A stretch of 64,000 bases of DNA from JAZDGX01 sp964482205 (GCA_964482205.1 CAYZWI010000007.1:62001-126000); one strand, 5' to 3'. Counted from the stretch's first letter, positions 26,295-35,504 are shown. Numbers and translations: made by a program. The notes: generated from the sequence alone by a model not told the origin.

Positions 26295-27772
26295 CGTCCA
26301 GCCACGGACCTGCGTTCCGGGCGTTCGTTTCCACGCAGTACGCGGAATTCCTGCGCGATCTGGGCGCCGCGCTCGCAACCCCGCTCGCGATCCTGGACGC
26401 GGCCGGCATGGCCGTGTGCCGCCCGCCGGAGGAAGAGATCCACCCGCAGCCGGCCCAGCGCCGTGCGGCGGGCCTCCCTCACACGCAGGCGATCAATGTC
26501 ACCGCGCCGATCGTCTGCCACGGCGAGCGGCTGGGAAGTCTGGTCGCCTACGGCGCGCAGCCGGAACTGCAGGAAATGCTCGTGACGATGGCCGAGCAAA
26601 TCGGCGAGCGCTTCCGTCTCGAGACCGATCTCGACCGGATGACCGATCAACTCGCGCAATCGTACGACGAGATCAACCTGCTCTACGGATTCGCGCGCTT
26701 GCTGCGGCCGGAGGAGAGCTTCGGCGCCAACGCCAAGCTGCTGCTCGACGAGACCGCCGATCTGCTCGAGCACCGCCTGCTCGTGCTGCATCAGAGCGAT
26801 CCTCCACTGATCGCCTGGTCGGCCGGACCGGGATTGCGCCTGGATGCCGCCCAGCATTGGGCGATGACGGCGGACGCGGCCGTCGCCGAATTCGAGCGCG
26901 CCGCCTCCGCCACCGATGCCGTGCCGGGCACCCGCCGGCCGGGCGCCCTGCAGACGCCCCACGGCACAGTCCACTATGTCGTCTGTCCCGTGCGGATGCA
27001 GGAACGCTTCGCCGGTTATGTGGGCGCGGTGCGCACCACCTACGAGCCCTTCTTCGAGACCGGAGAGCTGCGCCTGATCGAATGCCTGGCGGCCGAGATG
27101 GGCAATGCCGCCGTCGCGCAACGGTTGAACCGCGAATTGCGCGATCTGCTCTTTCACACCGTGCGCAGCCTGGTGGCCGCCATCGACGCCAAGGACGAAT
27201 ACACCCGCGGGCATTCCGAGCGCGTCTTCCATCTCTCGCGCGCGCTCGGGCGGCGCCTGGGAATCTCGGCCGAGGACGAGCAGACTCTCTCGTGGGCGGC
27301 GCTGTTGCACGACATCGGCAAGATCGCGCTGCAGGGCGCGGTGCTCACGAAACCGGGGCGCTTGAGCGCGGAAGAGTTCGCCCTCGTGCGCGGGCATCCC
27401 GAGTGGGGTTGCCGCGTGCTCGACCCCATTCCTCAGCTGCGGGCGGTGCTCCCCGGCATCCGCCATCATCACGAGCGCCTCGACGGGCGGGGATACCCCG
27501 ACGGCTTGCGCGGCGAGGAGATTCCCTTCATCGCGCGGATCATTGCGGTGGCCGACGCCTACGACGCGATCACTTCCACCCGCTCGTATCACGAGGCGCG
27601 CTCCCAGGAGGAGGCGCTCGCGCGCATCTCGGCCGACGCGGGAACGCAGTTCGATCCGCAGGTCGTGGGCGCGCTGCTCGAGCTGGCCGCGGAAGGAACG
27701 CTGGCCGACATCCTCTCGCCTGCCGATACCGAGGATGCGGCCACCGCCTTCGAGGGCGTGCGGGCGGCGTAG
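26291..27772 (+). CDS. HD-GYP cyclic di-GMP phosphodiesterase with N-terminal sensor region
   Basis: The product has 493 residues. The N-terminal part (about 1-115) is PocR- or PAS-like (FLRDLGAALATPLAILDAAG). A GAF-like part covers about 120-285. The C-terminal HD-GYP domain has YTRGHSERVFHLSRAL, HDIGK near residue 340 and HHHERLDGRGYPDGL near 395, with the downstream DAYDAITSTRSYHEA segment; metal-binding and GYP residues are intact, so c-di-GMP hydrolysis is expected. The gene overlaps the receiver gene by 4 nt, suggesting that phosphorylated receiver or coupled synthesis controls it. It sits three genes ahead of a GspE-type ATPase whose N-terminus belongs to the c-di-GMP-binding MshEN family. 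Confidence 0.92.
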   Translation: MTSSHGPAFRAFVSTQYAEFLRDLGAALATPLAILDAAGMAVCRPPEEEIHPQPAQRRAAGLPHTQAINVTAPIVCHGERLGSLVAYGAQPELQEMLVTMAEQIGERFRLETDLDRMTDQLAQSYDEINLLYGFARLLRPEESFGANAKLLLDETADLLEHRLLVLHQSDPPLIAWSAGPGLRLDAAQHWAMTADAAVAEFERAASATDAVPGTRRPGALQTPHGTVHYVVCPVRMQERFAGYVGAVRTTYEPFFETGELRLIECLAAEMGNAAVAQRLNRELRDLLFHTVRSLVAAIDAKDEYTRGHSERVFHLSRALGRRLGISAEDEQTLSWAALLHDIGKIALQGAVLTKPGRLSAEEFALVRGHPEWGCRVLDPIPQLRAVLPGIRHHHERLDGRGYPDGLRGEEIPFIARIIAVADAYDAITSTRSYHEARSQEEALARISADAGTQFDPQVVGALLELAAEGTLADILSPADTEDAATAFEGVRAA

Positions 27773-27858
27773 TCGGCGCATCCAGGCCGCGGTGTTCGAG
27801 TGCAGGCCGGCCGCAAGCGCGGACGCGCCCGGACGAGCGCGAGGCGTGAGGGGAAATC

Positions 27859-28194
27859 ATGCAGGTTCGCATCTCCAAGCTCGGGGTGGCGCACTATCTC
27901 GCGCCCGACGGCGCCCTCACCGCCGAGAATCTGCCTGCCCTGCAAACGCGCGTGGAAGAGGCTCGCAAAGCGGGCGCTTCGCGCGTGGTCCTCGATCTGG
28001 GACGGGTCGCCTACTTCGACAGCGCGGGGCTCGAGTATCTCTGCGACCTCGCCGCGCGCTTGCGGGAGGAAGGCGGCTCGCTGCGGCTCGCCGGCCCCAA
28101 CGACTTGTGCCGCGAGACGCTCGCCTTGACCGGCATCGACGCGCGCATCCCGGTGCACGAGAATCTCGCCAGCGCGGGAAGGAGCTTCCTGTGA
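27859..28194 (+). CDS. STAS domain protein (anti-sigma factor antagonist-like)
   Basis: The product has 111 residues and is a single STAS domain. The phosphorylatable Ser55 lies in the loop YFDSAGLEYL, and strands VVLDLGRV and SLRLAGPN are typical. In SpoIIAA- or RsbV-type switches this Ser is phosphorylated by an anti-sigma kinase, but no RsbW-like kinase is encoded in the window. An alternative is a partner-switch subunit that regulates the secretion machine. Its stop overlaps the gspE start as GTGA, which ties its synthesis to the ATPase. Confidence 0.88.
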   Translation: MQVRISKLGVAHYLAPDGALTAENLPALQTRVEEARKAGASRVVLDLGRVAYFDSAGLEYLCDLAARLREEGGSLRLAGPNDLCRETLALTGIDARIPVHENLASAGRSFL

Positions 28195-29900
28195 CCGCGA
28201 AGACGGGCGCGAAGAAGCTCTTTCTCGGCGATATCTTCGTCGAGCGCGGCCAGATCACCGAGGAGCAGAAGGAAGCCGCCCTCGCCCGCCATCGCGAGAC
28301 GGGTCTGCGCCTGGGCGAAACCCTCGTCGAGATGAAGCTCGTCACCGAGGCGGATGTCGTCGCGGTGCTCGCCGAGAAGGCCGGCCTGCCCTTCGCGCGT
28401 TTGCGCAAGGGGCTCGTCGATCCGAAGATCGTCTCCGTGCTCGCGCGCGAGAAGGCCGAGGCGTATCTCGCCCTGCCGCTCTTTCGCCTGCACGACACGC
28501 TCGTCGTCGCGATCTCCGACCCGAACAAGATCTTCGTGCTCGATGTCATCCGCAAACTGACCGGCTGCGAGATCCGCCCGGTGGTCGCGCCCGCGGACGA
28601 CATTCGACAAATGATTCCCCTCGTGTACGGCGAAGAGCCGGGCGAGACCACCGATCTCGCCACGGGACTCGAAGAGGCCGAGCTCGAGCTGGTCTCGTCC
28701 GCGCCGGCCGAAGCGCACGAGGACATCTCGGCGATGGCGGGGCGCAGCCCGATCATCAACTGGGTGAACCAGGTCATCGTCAAGGCGATCAAGGAGCGCG
28801 CGAGCGACATCCACATCGAGCCCGAGCGGCAATTCCTGCGCGTGCGCTACCGGATCGACGGCGTGCTCTACGAAGTGATGCGCCAGCGCATCGAGCTGCA
28901 CGCCCCGATCGTCTCGCGCTTGAAGATCATGGCGAACCTCGACATCGCCGAGCGGCGCATGCCGCAGGACGGGCGCATCCAGGTGCTGGCGCTGGGGCGC
29001 ACAGTCGATCTGCGCTTCTCTTCGCTGCCCGGAGTCTTCGGCGAGAAGGTCGTGCTGCGCGTGCTCGACAAGCAGGCCGGATTGCTGCAGCTCGAACAGC
29101 TCGGGTTCTCGACGCAGGTCCTGAAAGGCTTGCGCGGTTTGCTCCATCGCCCGCATGGGCTCGTGCTGGTCACCGGCCCGACGGGAAGCGGCAAGACGAC
29201 CACACTCTACGCGGGGCTGAAGGAACTGAACTCGCTCGAGAAGAACATCGTCACGATCGAGGACCCGGTCGAGTACCAGTTCGACATCATCAACCAGAAT
29301 CAAGTGCGCGAGGACATCGGGCTCTCGTTCGCGCGCATCCTGCGCCATGTCCTGCGCCAGGACCCCGACATCATCATGGTCGGAGAGATCCGCGACGCCG
29401 AGACGGCCGAGATCGCCGTGCAAGCCGCCCTGACCGGACATCTCGTGCTCTCGACCATGCACACCAACGACGCGGCCAGCTCGGTCTCGCGCCTGCTCGA
29501 GATGGGCATCGAGGCCTACCTGCTCGCCTCTTCGCTGGTCGGCGTCTTGAGCCAGCGGCTGGTGCGCACGCTCTGCCCCGATTGCGGAACCGAGTACTAT
29601 CCCAGCCCCGTCGAGATCGAGACCCTCGGCCTTCCCGAAAAGACGAGCCAGCGCTTGTGGAGAGGCTCCGGCTGCCCGGCCTGCTTCGATTCGGGCTATC
29701 GCGGCCGGATGGGGATCTACGAGCTCATGGTGGTCACCGATGAGCTGCGCCACCTGCTGCTCGCCGATCCCACGATGGATCAATTGCGCCAATTCCAGGC
29801 GGGCACCGACATGGGCACCCTGCGCAGCGAAGGCCTGCGGCATGTGATCGCCGGGCGGACCACGATCGAGGAGATCGCCCGCGCCGTGCAGCTGGAATAG
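28191..29900 (+). CDS. gspE: Type II secretion/type IV pilus assembly ATPase, GspE/PilB family
   Basis: Hexameric cytoplasmic motor that drives pseudopilus extension, 569 residues. Residues about 8-150 are an MshEN/T2SSE N-domain with two repeat units (FLGDIFVERGQITEEQ and RLGETLVEMKLVTEAD). Walker A is GPTGSGKT at 329-336, the Asp box is TIEDPVEYQF, Walker B is DPDIIMVGEIRD, and the His box is GHLVLSTMHTNDA. A four-Cys zinc site (CPDC then CPAC) lies near 462-498. The GTG start overlaps the STAS stop, with GGAAGGAG 5-8 nt upstream. The MshEN repeats lack some of the Arg and Gln residues known for c-di-GMP contact, so nucleotide sensing is possible but not established. Confidence 0.94.
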   Translation: MTAKTGAKKLFLGDIFVERGQITEEQKEAALARHRETGLRLGETLVEMKLVTEADVVAVLAEKAGLPFARLRKGLVDPKIVSVLAREKAEAYLALPLFRLHDTLVVAISDPNKIFVLDVIRKLTGCEIRPVVAPADDIRQMIPLVYGEEPGETTDLATGLEEAELELVSSAPAEAHEDISAMAGRSPIINWVNQVIVKAIKERASDIHIEPERQFLRVRYRIDGVLYEVMRQRIELHAPIVSRLKIMANLDIAERRMPQDGRIQVLALGRTVDLRFSSLPGVFGEKVVLRVLDKQAGLLQLEQLGFSTQVLKGLRGLLHRPHGLVLVTGPTGSGKTTTLYAGLKELNSLEKNIVTIEDPVEYQFDIINQNQVREDIGLSFARILRHVLRQDPDIIMVGEIRDAETAEIAVQAALTGHLVLSTMHTNDAASSVSRLLEMGIEAYLLASSLVGVLSQRLVRTLCPDCGTEYYPSPVEIETLGLPEKTSQRLWRGSGCPACFDSGYRGRMGIYELMVVTDELRHLLLADPTMDQLRQFQAGTDMGTLRSEGLRHVIAGRTTIEEIARAVQLE

Positions 29901-30130
29901 CCATACCCCGGCAGCGGCGCGGAACGAACGAGTCATCCTCCGCAAGGCGCAGCATCCATGGAACGCTCCCGGGTGCGCGCCATCCCAGGCCGATTCCTTG
30001 CCTCCCCATTCGTCAAGTGCGCTGTCCGCCGTTCCGATATTTCCAGAAGACATTCCCTTGGCCGTTTGCGCGCGCCCTCTTGCATGGGGCGAGCGTCGCG
30101 GCGCATCCATCGACATCGGAGAGCCGGCGC

Positions 30131-31309
30131 ATGGCGATCGATCTCGCCCGCATGGAACCGTCCCCGGCGGAAGGGGCCTCGCCGGCGCTGGCCGTCGTGG
30201 CGCGCAAAGCGGACGCGGGCGCGCCTTCCTCGGCCATCTCCCGGCTGTTCGGCGCCTCGCTCTTTTCCTCGCGCGGGGCCTCTCTCGACGACCGCGTGAT
30301 GTTCACGCGCCAGCTCGCCCTGCTCCTGCAATCGGGGACCGGGCTCGTTCCGGCGATCGCCGCTCTCACCGAGCAGATGCGCGCGCCGGCCATGCGCGCG
30401 GCGTTGACGAAGATCCATGCCCGGCTGGAAGAGGGGCACAGCCTCTCGACCTGCCTCGAAGCCCATCCGCAGATCTTCGACGCGCTCTTCGTCAGCATCG
30501 TGCGCGCGGGCGAAGCGAGCGGCGAGATGCGCGAGAGCCTCATGCGTCTCGCCTCGATTCTGGAAACGCGCCGCCGCCTGCGCAGCACGCTGCGGGAGGC
30601 GATGACCTATCCCCTGGTCCTGACCGTGATCATGTTCGCGGTCGTGGCCTTCATGCTGATCTACATGGTCCCTCGCTTCGGCCACCTCTTCGAGGCCCTG
30701 GGCGACGACCTGCCCCTCTCGACCAGGATGATCCTCGGAGGGATGAAGCTCGTCGGCTCAAGATGGTGGGCGTTGATTCCGATAGCAGTCTTGGCGGGTC
30801 TGGGGGCCCGAAGCCTTTGGCGTCGCGAGGCGACGCAAGAATTCTGGGACGGGCTGCGGATCAGATTGCCGATCATCGGCAGGCTGCACACCGAAGCCTA
30901 CATGTTCCAGCTCTTCTCGGCCTTCGGCCTGTTGCTGGGCAGTCGCGTGCCGCATCTCGGAGCGATCGAGATCGTCCGCCACACGGTGCGCAATTCCCGC
31001 TACGCCGGCTTCTTTCGAGCGCTCGAGACGCAGGTGGAAGCCGGACGCGGAGTCGCCCAGGCGTTTCGGGAGGCGGAGTTCCTGCCCGAGACGGTCAAGT
31101 TGATGGTGGCGACCGGCGAGATGTCGAGCTCTCTCGATACGGTGATGCTGCAGTTGAGCGACCACTATCGCGAGGAGCTGGAACGCGACATCCGCCGGGT
31201 CAGCACGCTGGTGGAGCCGTTGATGCTGTTGGTGATGGGAGTGGTCGTCGGGTTCATCGCGACCGCCTTCATCCTGCCGCTCTTCCGGCTCTCCCGGCTG
31301 GTGCACTGA
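30131..31309 (+). CDS. gspF: Inner-membrane platform protein, GspF/PilC family
   Basis: Polytopic platform that couples the ATPase to pseudopilin insertion, 392 residues. Two GspF domains are visible: the first near 55-180 (MFTRQLALLLQSGTGLVPAI, VRAGEASGEMRESLMRLA), the second near 255-375 (AYMFQLFSAFGLLLGSRVP, MVATGEMSSSLDTVM). Membrane helices lie near 165-190, 215-235 and at the C-terminus (LMLLVMGVVVGFIATAFILPLF). The ATG at 30131 has GGAGAG upstream. An earlier in-frame ATG at 30017 would add 38 residues that lack family similarity. There is a 230-nt spacer after gspE, the largest gap in the machine genes, with no obvious terminator. Confidence 0.92.
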   Translation: MAIDLARMEPSPAEGASPALAVVARKADAGAPSSAISRLFGASLFSSRGASLDDRVMFTRQLALLLQSGTGLVPAIAALTEQMRAPAMRAALTKIHARLEEGHSLSTCLEAHPQIFDALFVSIVRAGEASGEMRESLMRLASILETRRRLRSTLREAMTYPLVLTVIMFAVVAFMLIYMVPRFGHLFEALGDDLPLSTRMILGGMKLVGSRWWALIPIAVLAGLGARSLWRREATQEFWDGLRIRLPIIGRLHTEAYMFQLFSAFGLLLGSRVPHLGAIEIVRHTVRNSRYAGFFRALETQVEAGRGVAQAFREAEFLPETVKLMVATGEMSSSLDTVMLQLSDHYREELERDIRRVSTLVEPLMLLVMGVVVGFIATAFILPLFRLSRLVH

Positions 31310-31442
31310 GGCCGGCCGCACGGCTTCCGAAGCGGGCCGGCCACGCCAACGAAAGGAAAGGGAACCGGCACCAATGCCGGCGCGACGAGCGGGCAACCGC
31401 CCGGAATCGAATGCGCCGGTGCGGATGAGAAGGGGGTATTGC

Positions 31443-31958
31443 ATGCGTCGTCTTTGGTCGGCAGGGTTCACACTGGTCGAGCTCCTGATCGTCGTGGTCA
31501 TCCTGGGAGTTCTGGCCGCGGTCGCCATTCCGCAGTTCACGAGCAACACCGAGGACGCCAAGCTCTCGGCGCTCGACACGAATCTGTCCGAGATGCGCAA
31601 CGCGGTCGAGCTCTACTACCACCAGCACTCGGCCGTCTATCCAGGCGCCAAGAAGTACACCGACGGCAGCGCGGTGTCCTCCGCGGCCGAGGCGGACAGC
31701 GCGTTCGTCAAGCAGCTCACGCTCTACAGCTCGGGGGCGGGTATCACCAGCGCCACGAAGGACGCGACCTACAAGTACGGCCCGTACATCAAGAAGGATT
31801 TGCCGCTCAATCCGTACAACGAGAAGAAGGACGTCCTCTGCGACATCGCGACGACCGACATCACTTCGGTTGTGGCCAACGGCGCGACCGGATGGAAGTT
31901 CTACGTGAAGACCGGCCGCCTGATCGCAAACGACGACGCGGCCCACGTCGACCGGTAG
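31443..31958 (+). CDS. gspG: Major pseudopilin, GspG/PilA-like
   Basis: The product has 171 residues. The short leader MRRLWSAG ends at the prepilin peptidase site, followed by FTLVELLIVVVILGVLAAVAIPQF with Glu5 of the mature chain. The C-terminal part has the pattern of GspG-like minor or major pseudopilins (GPYIKKDLPLNPYNEKKD, GWKFYVKTGRLIAND). The ATG at 31443 is preceded by AAGGGGG at a 6-nt spacing; upstream in-frame ATGs at 31374 and 31425 would make the leader needlessly long. It is first in a run of five pilin-like genes and is probably the main fibre subunit. No prepilin peptidase gene is in the window. Confidence 0.9.
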   Translation: MRRLWSAGFTLVELLIVVVILGVLAAVAIPQFTSNTEDAKLSALDTNLSEMRNAVELYYHQHSAVYPGAKKYTDGSAVSSAAEADSAFVKQLTLYSSGAGITSATKDATYKYGPYIKKDLPLNPYNEKKDVLCDIATTDITSVVANGATGWKFYVKTGRLIANDDAAHVDR

Positions 31959-31972
31959 ATGGGACGGGGTCG

Positions 31973-32572
31973 ATGACCCCGCGGCTCCGCTCGTGGAGAC
32001 GAACGACGACGCTCGATGCCTACGCCGGAAGACCGCCGGCCCGGACGGGCACGCCCGCTCGGGCCGGGGTCACTCTGGCCGAGCTGCTGATCGTGGTCGG
32101 GATTCTCTCGCTGTTCGCGGGCCTGGCGGTCGCGCTGCTCTCGGGAGGCCACGCGGAAGCGGCTGGACGGGAAGCGGCGCGGCAGATGGCGGCCGATGTG
32201 ATGTACGCGCAAGCGGACGCGATCGCGCAGCGCAGCGGGCGATCGATCGCCTTCGACTTCGACGGAGGCCGCTACACGCTCGCGACCTCCAGCGGCGAAA
32301 CGCTCGTTCATCCCGTCTCCAAGCGGCCGTTCGTCGTCGATCTGGCCGCCCTGTATTCCGGATCTTCGTTGCGCCTGCTGCAGGCGGACTTCAGCGGGAG
32401 TGCGACTCTTGAACTGGGTCCCGACGGAACGGTGCTCACCGGAGGAACGGTCACGCTCGCTTCCGCGCGGGCGCGCTTTCGGATTCGCATCGCCCAAGGC
32501 TCGGGACGCGTATCGATCGAAGGACCGCTCGATCCGGACGCCATGGAAGCGGAAGAGCTCATCTCCGATTGA
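31973..32572 (+). CDS. gspH: Minor pseudopilin, GspH-like
   Basis: The product has 199 residues. A leader of about 32 residues ends at G before VTLAELLIVVGILSLFAGLAVALL, so the prepilin motif is kept with Val at +1 and Glu at +5. A GspH-type globular domain follows (AARQMAADVMYAQADAIAQRSGRSIAFDFDGGRYTL, then ARARFRIRIAQGSGRVSIEG). The ATG at 31973 lies 14 nt after the gspG stop. The 3' end meets the next pseudopilin at GATTGA, with no canonical start codon there. Confidence 0.85.
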   Translation: MTPRLRSWRRTTTLDAYAGRPPARTGTPARAGVTLAELLIVVGILSLFAGLAVALLSGGHAEAAGREAARQMAADVMYAQADAIAQRSGRSIAFDFDGGRYTLATSSGETLVHPVSKRPFVVDLAALYSGSSLRLLQADFSGSATLELGPDGTVLTGGTVTLASARARFRIRIAQGSGRVSIEGPLDPDAMEAEELISD

Positions 32573-33689
32573 GCCCCGCCCAGCCGCGGGCGCCGGCTTC
32601 ACGCTGATCGAGGTCCTCCTCGCCTCCGCCCTCACCGCCCTCTTGTGCGCCGCTCTCGTGCATGTCCTCTCCGGCGTTCTGGATCTCTCCGCGATCGCAC
32701 ACGAAGGCAGCGAGGCCGGCCGGGACACCCAGCTCGCCATCGCGCTCTTGCGAAACGACATCGGCTCGGCCCGCCGGGTCGCGCGCCTGGAAGAAGGCGC
32801 GCTCGAGCTCGTCAGCGCGTCCGGCGAGAGCATCCGCTACACCTGGGACCCGTGGGCGGAATTGCCCGACACGCTCTGGCGCACGGTCGAGGGCCAGGAT
32901 CCCGCGCCGGTCGCGGCCGGGATCGACAGCGTCTCGTTTGGGATCGAGACGGTCACGCGCCCATACACCAGCGAAGTGGATCAACCCGTGGCGATCGAGA
33001 AGACGGTCGCCGATTTCGTTCCGGGGGAATGGGACGCCTGGATCGAGGCCACCCCCTGCGTCTACGACGCCGGCGGCGAGCGCAAGATCGACGAGCGCAG
33101 ATGGTGCGCGGAAGAATTCTGGACGACGGAGGACTTCACGGCGTTCTCCCGTGCAGCCGTGCGAGCCGCAGCCAAGGACAAGATCCCGCCTGATGAGGAT
33201 CTCCTCGTTCGCGTCCATCTGGCCGACCCGATCGCGCCCAGATATCCCGGGACGCTGATCGCCCAAGGCGTTGTCCCTCGCGCGTCGCTCACGGACTCGT
33301 ATGAATGGCACGAAATCACGCTCACGCCGGTCTCCGTGACGCCCATTCCGGCGGGTGAGCTCTATTGGATCGTCTTTAGCCCGAAGAACCTGCTCCCGGC
33401 GTCTTACGCCGGGCATGTCGAATACGAGAGCATCAGAGGCTGCCTGACGGGCGGCTGGCCGGGAACCGACATCCACTACCGCGAAAGCGACGACGCCGGG
33501 AACAAATGGTCGCTTCGAACCCAGTCGAAAGACGCCTTTTTCCGGGTCACCGGGCTTCAGTCGACCCTCCGGCTTACGGAGATCACCCAGACCCTCGCCG
33601 ATACCTTGGGTGTGTCGTATGCGTTCAAGGTCGAAGCCGGAGAGGAGCCCGAACGAAGTGCGGGATTCATTGCCCTGCCCGGTCTTTAG
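32568..33689 (+). CDS. Minor pseudopilin, GspJ/PilW-like
   Basis: The prepilin motif GFTLIEVLLASALTALLCAAL begins about 10 codons after the gspH stop. It is followed by a large globular domain of about 350 residues (LAIALLRNDIGSARRV, IRYTWDPWAELPDTLWR). This is longer than typical GspJ (about 200), so the C-terminal part is an addition. The start is unclear. The nearest in-frame candidate is an ATT at 32568-32570 overlapping the gspH TGA, which would give a normal short leader. The nearest ATG/GTG/TTG starts are GTG 32400 and TTG 32409, inside gspH, which would give leaders of over 50 residues. The ATT is shown on leader length; a gene finder would likely choose 32400. Confidence 0.75.
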   Translation: MEPRPAAGAGFTLIEVLLASALTALLCAALVHVLSGVLDLSAIAHEGSEAGRDTQLAIALLRNDIGSARRVARLEEGALELVSASGESIRYTWDPWAELPDTLWRTVEGQDPAPVAAGIDSVSFGIETVTRPYTSEVDQPVAIEKTVADFVPGEWDAWIEATPCVYDAGGERKIDERRWCAEEFWTTEDFTAFSRAAVRAAAKDKIPPDEDLLVRVHLADPIAPRYPGTLIAQGVVPRASLTDSYEWHEITLTPVSVTPIPAGELYWIVFSPKNLLPASYAGHVEYESIRGCLTGGWPGTDIHYRESDDAGNKWSLRTQSKDAFFRVTGLQSTLRLTEITQTLADTLGVSYAFKVEAGEEPERSAGFIALPGL

Positions 33690-34902
33690 AGGCGACGGAG
33701 GCAGCGTTCTCCTCGCCACCATGGTCGTCACGCTGCTCGCGACCGCGCTCGTGATGGGCGCGGCCTATGAGGTGGGCGTGCGCATGGAATCGCGCGCCCT
33801 CCTGCGGCGCGGCCTGGCCGCTTCCGCGAGCGCGCAGGCCGGACTCGAGGCCGCGGCGCCTCTGGCCGCCGATTCGGCCTTTCGCGTGGGCGCCGGCCGC
33901 CAAGAGCTGTGGATGGACGCGCGCGCGATCGGCCCGGCCACGGTGGTCGTGAGGGCCAGCGATCCGGGAGACGGGGTGCTCGAACCCGCGCCCGCGGCGG
34001 GATCTTCGCTGGCCGACACCGTGCGCCTCGATGCGACCGCGACGGTGGAAGGCGTCACGCGCCGGATGCGCGCGGAGGTCTTGCCCCTTCCCCATCCGGC
34101 CTTGCGCTACGCCGTCTGCTCGGGGGGCGCGCTGCAATGGAGCCTCGTCACCGTCGAAGGGCGGGTGCGCGCGAATGGAAATGTGACCATGACGCAGAGC
34201 GCGGATCTGTACGGGGACCTGACGACGCTGGTCGGCGCGAGCGTGAGTTCCTCGTTCGACGATACGGACACCGACATCTTCTTTTCGTCCGACAGCCTCG
34301 TGCCGCCGGCCCTCGATTTCGAATGGTTCATGAAGGCGGGGGAACCGATCACGCTGCCCGAATTTCCCTCTCTCAGCAACTGCGTGATCACTCCCCAAAT
34401 CAATCCCTATGGCGCGCCTTCCTCCACGGGCATCTATGCGATCGAAGCGAACGACCAGAATGTCTATCTCTCGAACATGGCGGTCGTCGCGTGTCTCGTC
34501 ATCCACAACGCCGGGACCGTGTACATCTCGGATGCGGTCGGCAGCCCGGCTCCGTACTACCACGAGAGCCCTGATCCGCAACGCCTCCCCGCTCTGCTCG
34601 TGGACGGCGACCTGGTCATGCGCGTCGAAGGCGGAGGAACGTGGCTGGTTTCGGTGGGCGGACAAGAGCGCACGCTCGGGTCCGGCCTGAAGGGAGTCTT
34701 TGCCTGCACCGGCTCGTTCCTGGGCCCGCAGCAATACGCCTCCCTTCCGATCGTGTTCGAAGGAGCAGTGCTCGCTGACGGCATCTCGCTCAGCGGTCCC
34801 GGCACGCGCATTCGTCACGATCCGCTCCTGAACACCGCCCCGCTGGCCCAAATGATCGGAACGGGAGTGCGTCTGCTTCCCGGAAGCACGGAGGCGTTGT
34901 GA
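33658..34902 (+). CDS. PilX/GspK-like pilus assembly protein
   Basis: The product has 414 residues. The N-terminus reads RGDGGSVLLATMVVTLLATALVMGA, a hydrophobic pilin-like helix that has lost the Phe+1/Glu+5 pair, as in PilX and GspK. ASASAQAGLEAAAPLA follows, the usual PilX helix extension. The rest is a beta-rich domain with polar loops (ANGNVTMTQSADLYGDL, IYAIEANDQNVYLSN), suggesting surface or tip location. The GTG at 33658 has GAGAGGAG about 10 nt upstream and overlaps the previous gene by 32 nt; an in-frame ATG/GTG near 33610 is less likely. Tip-complex function is inference from order and fold. Confidence 0.75.
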   Translation: MRDSLPCPVFRGDGGSVLLATMVVTLLATALVMGAAYEVGVRMESRALLRRGLAASASAQAGLEAAAPLAADSAFRVGAGRQELWMDARAIGPATVVVRASDPGDGVLEPAPAAGSSLADTVRLDATATVEGVTRRMRAEVLPLPHPALRYAVCSGGALQWSLVTVEGRVRANGNVTMTQSADLYGDLTTLVGASVSSSFDDTDTDIFFSSDSLVPPALDFEWFMKAGEPITLPEFPSLSNCVITPQINPYGAPSSTGIYAIEANDQNVYLSNMAVVACLVIHNAGTVYISDAVGSPAPYYHESPDPQRLPALLVDGDLVMRVEGGGTWLVSVGGQERTLGSGLKGVFACTGSFLGPQQYASLPIVFEGAVLADGISLSGPGTRIRHDPLLNTAPLAQMIGTGVRLLPGSTEAL

Positions 34903-35504
34903 TGCGACCGGTCGTCCGCCTCGCCGCGCGCGCGCACGAACGCTCCGCCTGCAAGCGCAGCGTCCCCTTGCCCGCGCGCACCGCATTCCGTTCCCGCTCG
35001 GGGACCACGCTTCTCGAAGTGATCGTCGCGACCACCGTGATCGCCTTGCTCGCCGCGGCCTTCGGAAGCGCGAGCGAATCGGTGCTCGCGACCCGCCGCG
35101 AGTCGGATCGCAGTTGGATGGCGACCGAGCTGGGAAACGCTCTGTTGCAGGAAATCGCGAGCCTCCCCTTCGACGACCCGCAGGAAGGCGAAGGCGAATG
35201 GGGACCCGAAGGGGGCGAATGGAGCGACGACGGCGTGCGGGCGCTCTTCGACGATGTGGACGACTATCGCGTGTGGACGCTCGGCCAACCGGTCTCGACG
35301 AAGAGCGGGACCGCGATCGACGCCCCGGGCTTCTCCTGGGAAGTCTCGATCGATTATGTGGAGGGGGGCGATTTCGAATCGATCGCGGCGGAGCCCACGC
35401 TCCACAAACGCATTCTCGTGTCGATCTACGAGTCGGGGGAACTGGCCGGCACCTTCGTGACCGTGCGCACCCAGGGAGGGCGGGATGTCGATTTCGACGG
35501 CTAG
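34902..35504 (+). CDS. Minor pseudopilin, GspI/PilV-like
   Basis: The product has 200 residues. A leader of about 34 residues rich in R, A and S precedes the motif SGTTLLEVIVATTVIALLAAAFG, with Glu+5 kept and Thr at +1. The globular part has WMATELGNALLQEIASLPFDDP, the usual PilV/GspI spacing, then an acidic loop (EGEGEWGPEGGEWSDDG). The ATG at 34902 overlaps the previous TGA (TGATG), and CGGAGG lies 7-8 nt upstream. A GTG one codon earlier is an equivalent choice. It completes a G-H-J-X-I set, although X precedes I here. Confidence 0.82.
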   Translation: MRPVVRLAARAHERSACKRSVPLPARTAFRSRSGTTLLEVIVATTVIALLAAAFGSASESVLATRRESDRSWMATELGNALLQEIASLPFDDPQEGEGEWGPEGGEWSDDGVRALFDDVDDYRVWTLGQPVSTKSGTAIDAPGFSWEVSIDYVEGGDFESIAAEPTLHKRILVSIYESGELAGTFVTVRTQGGRDVDFDG

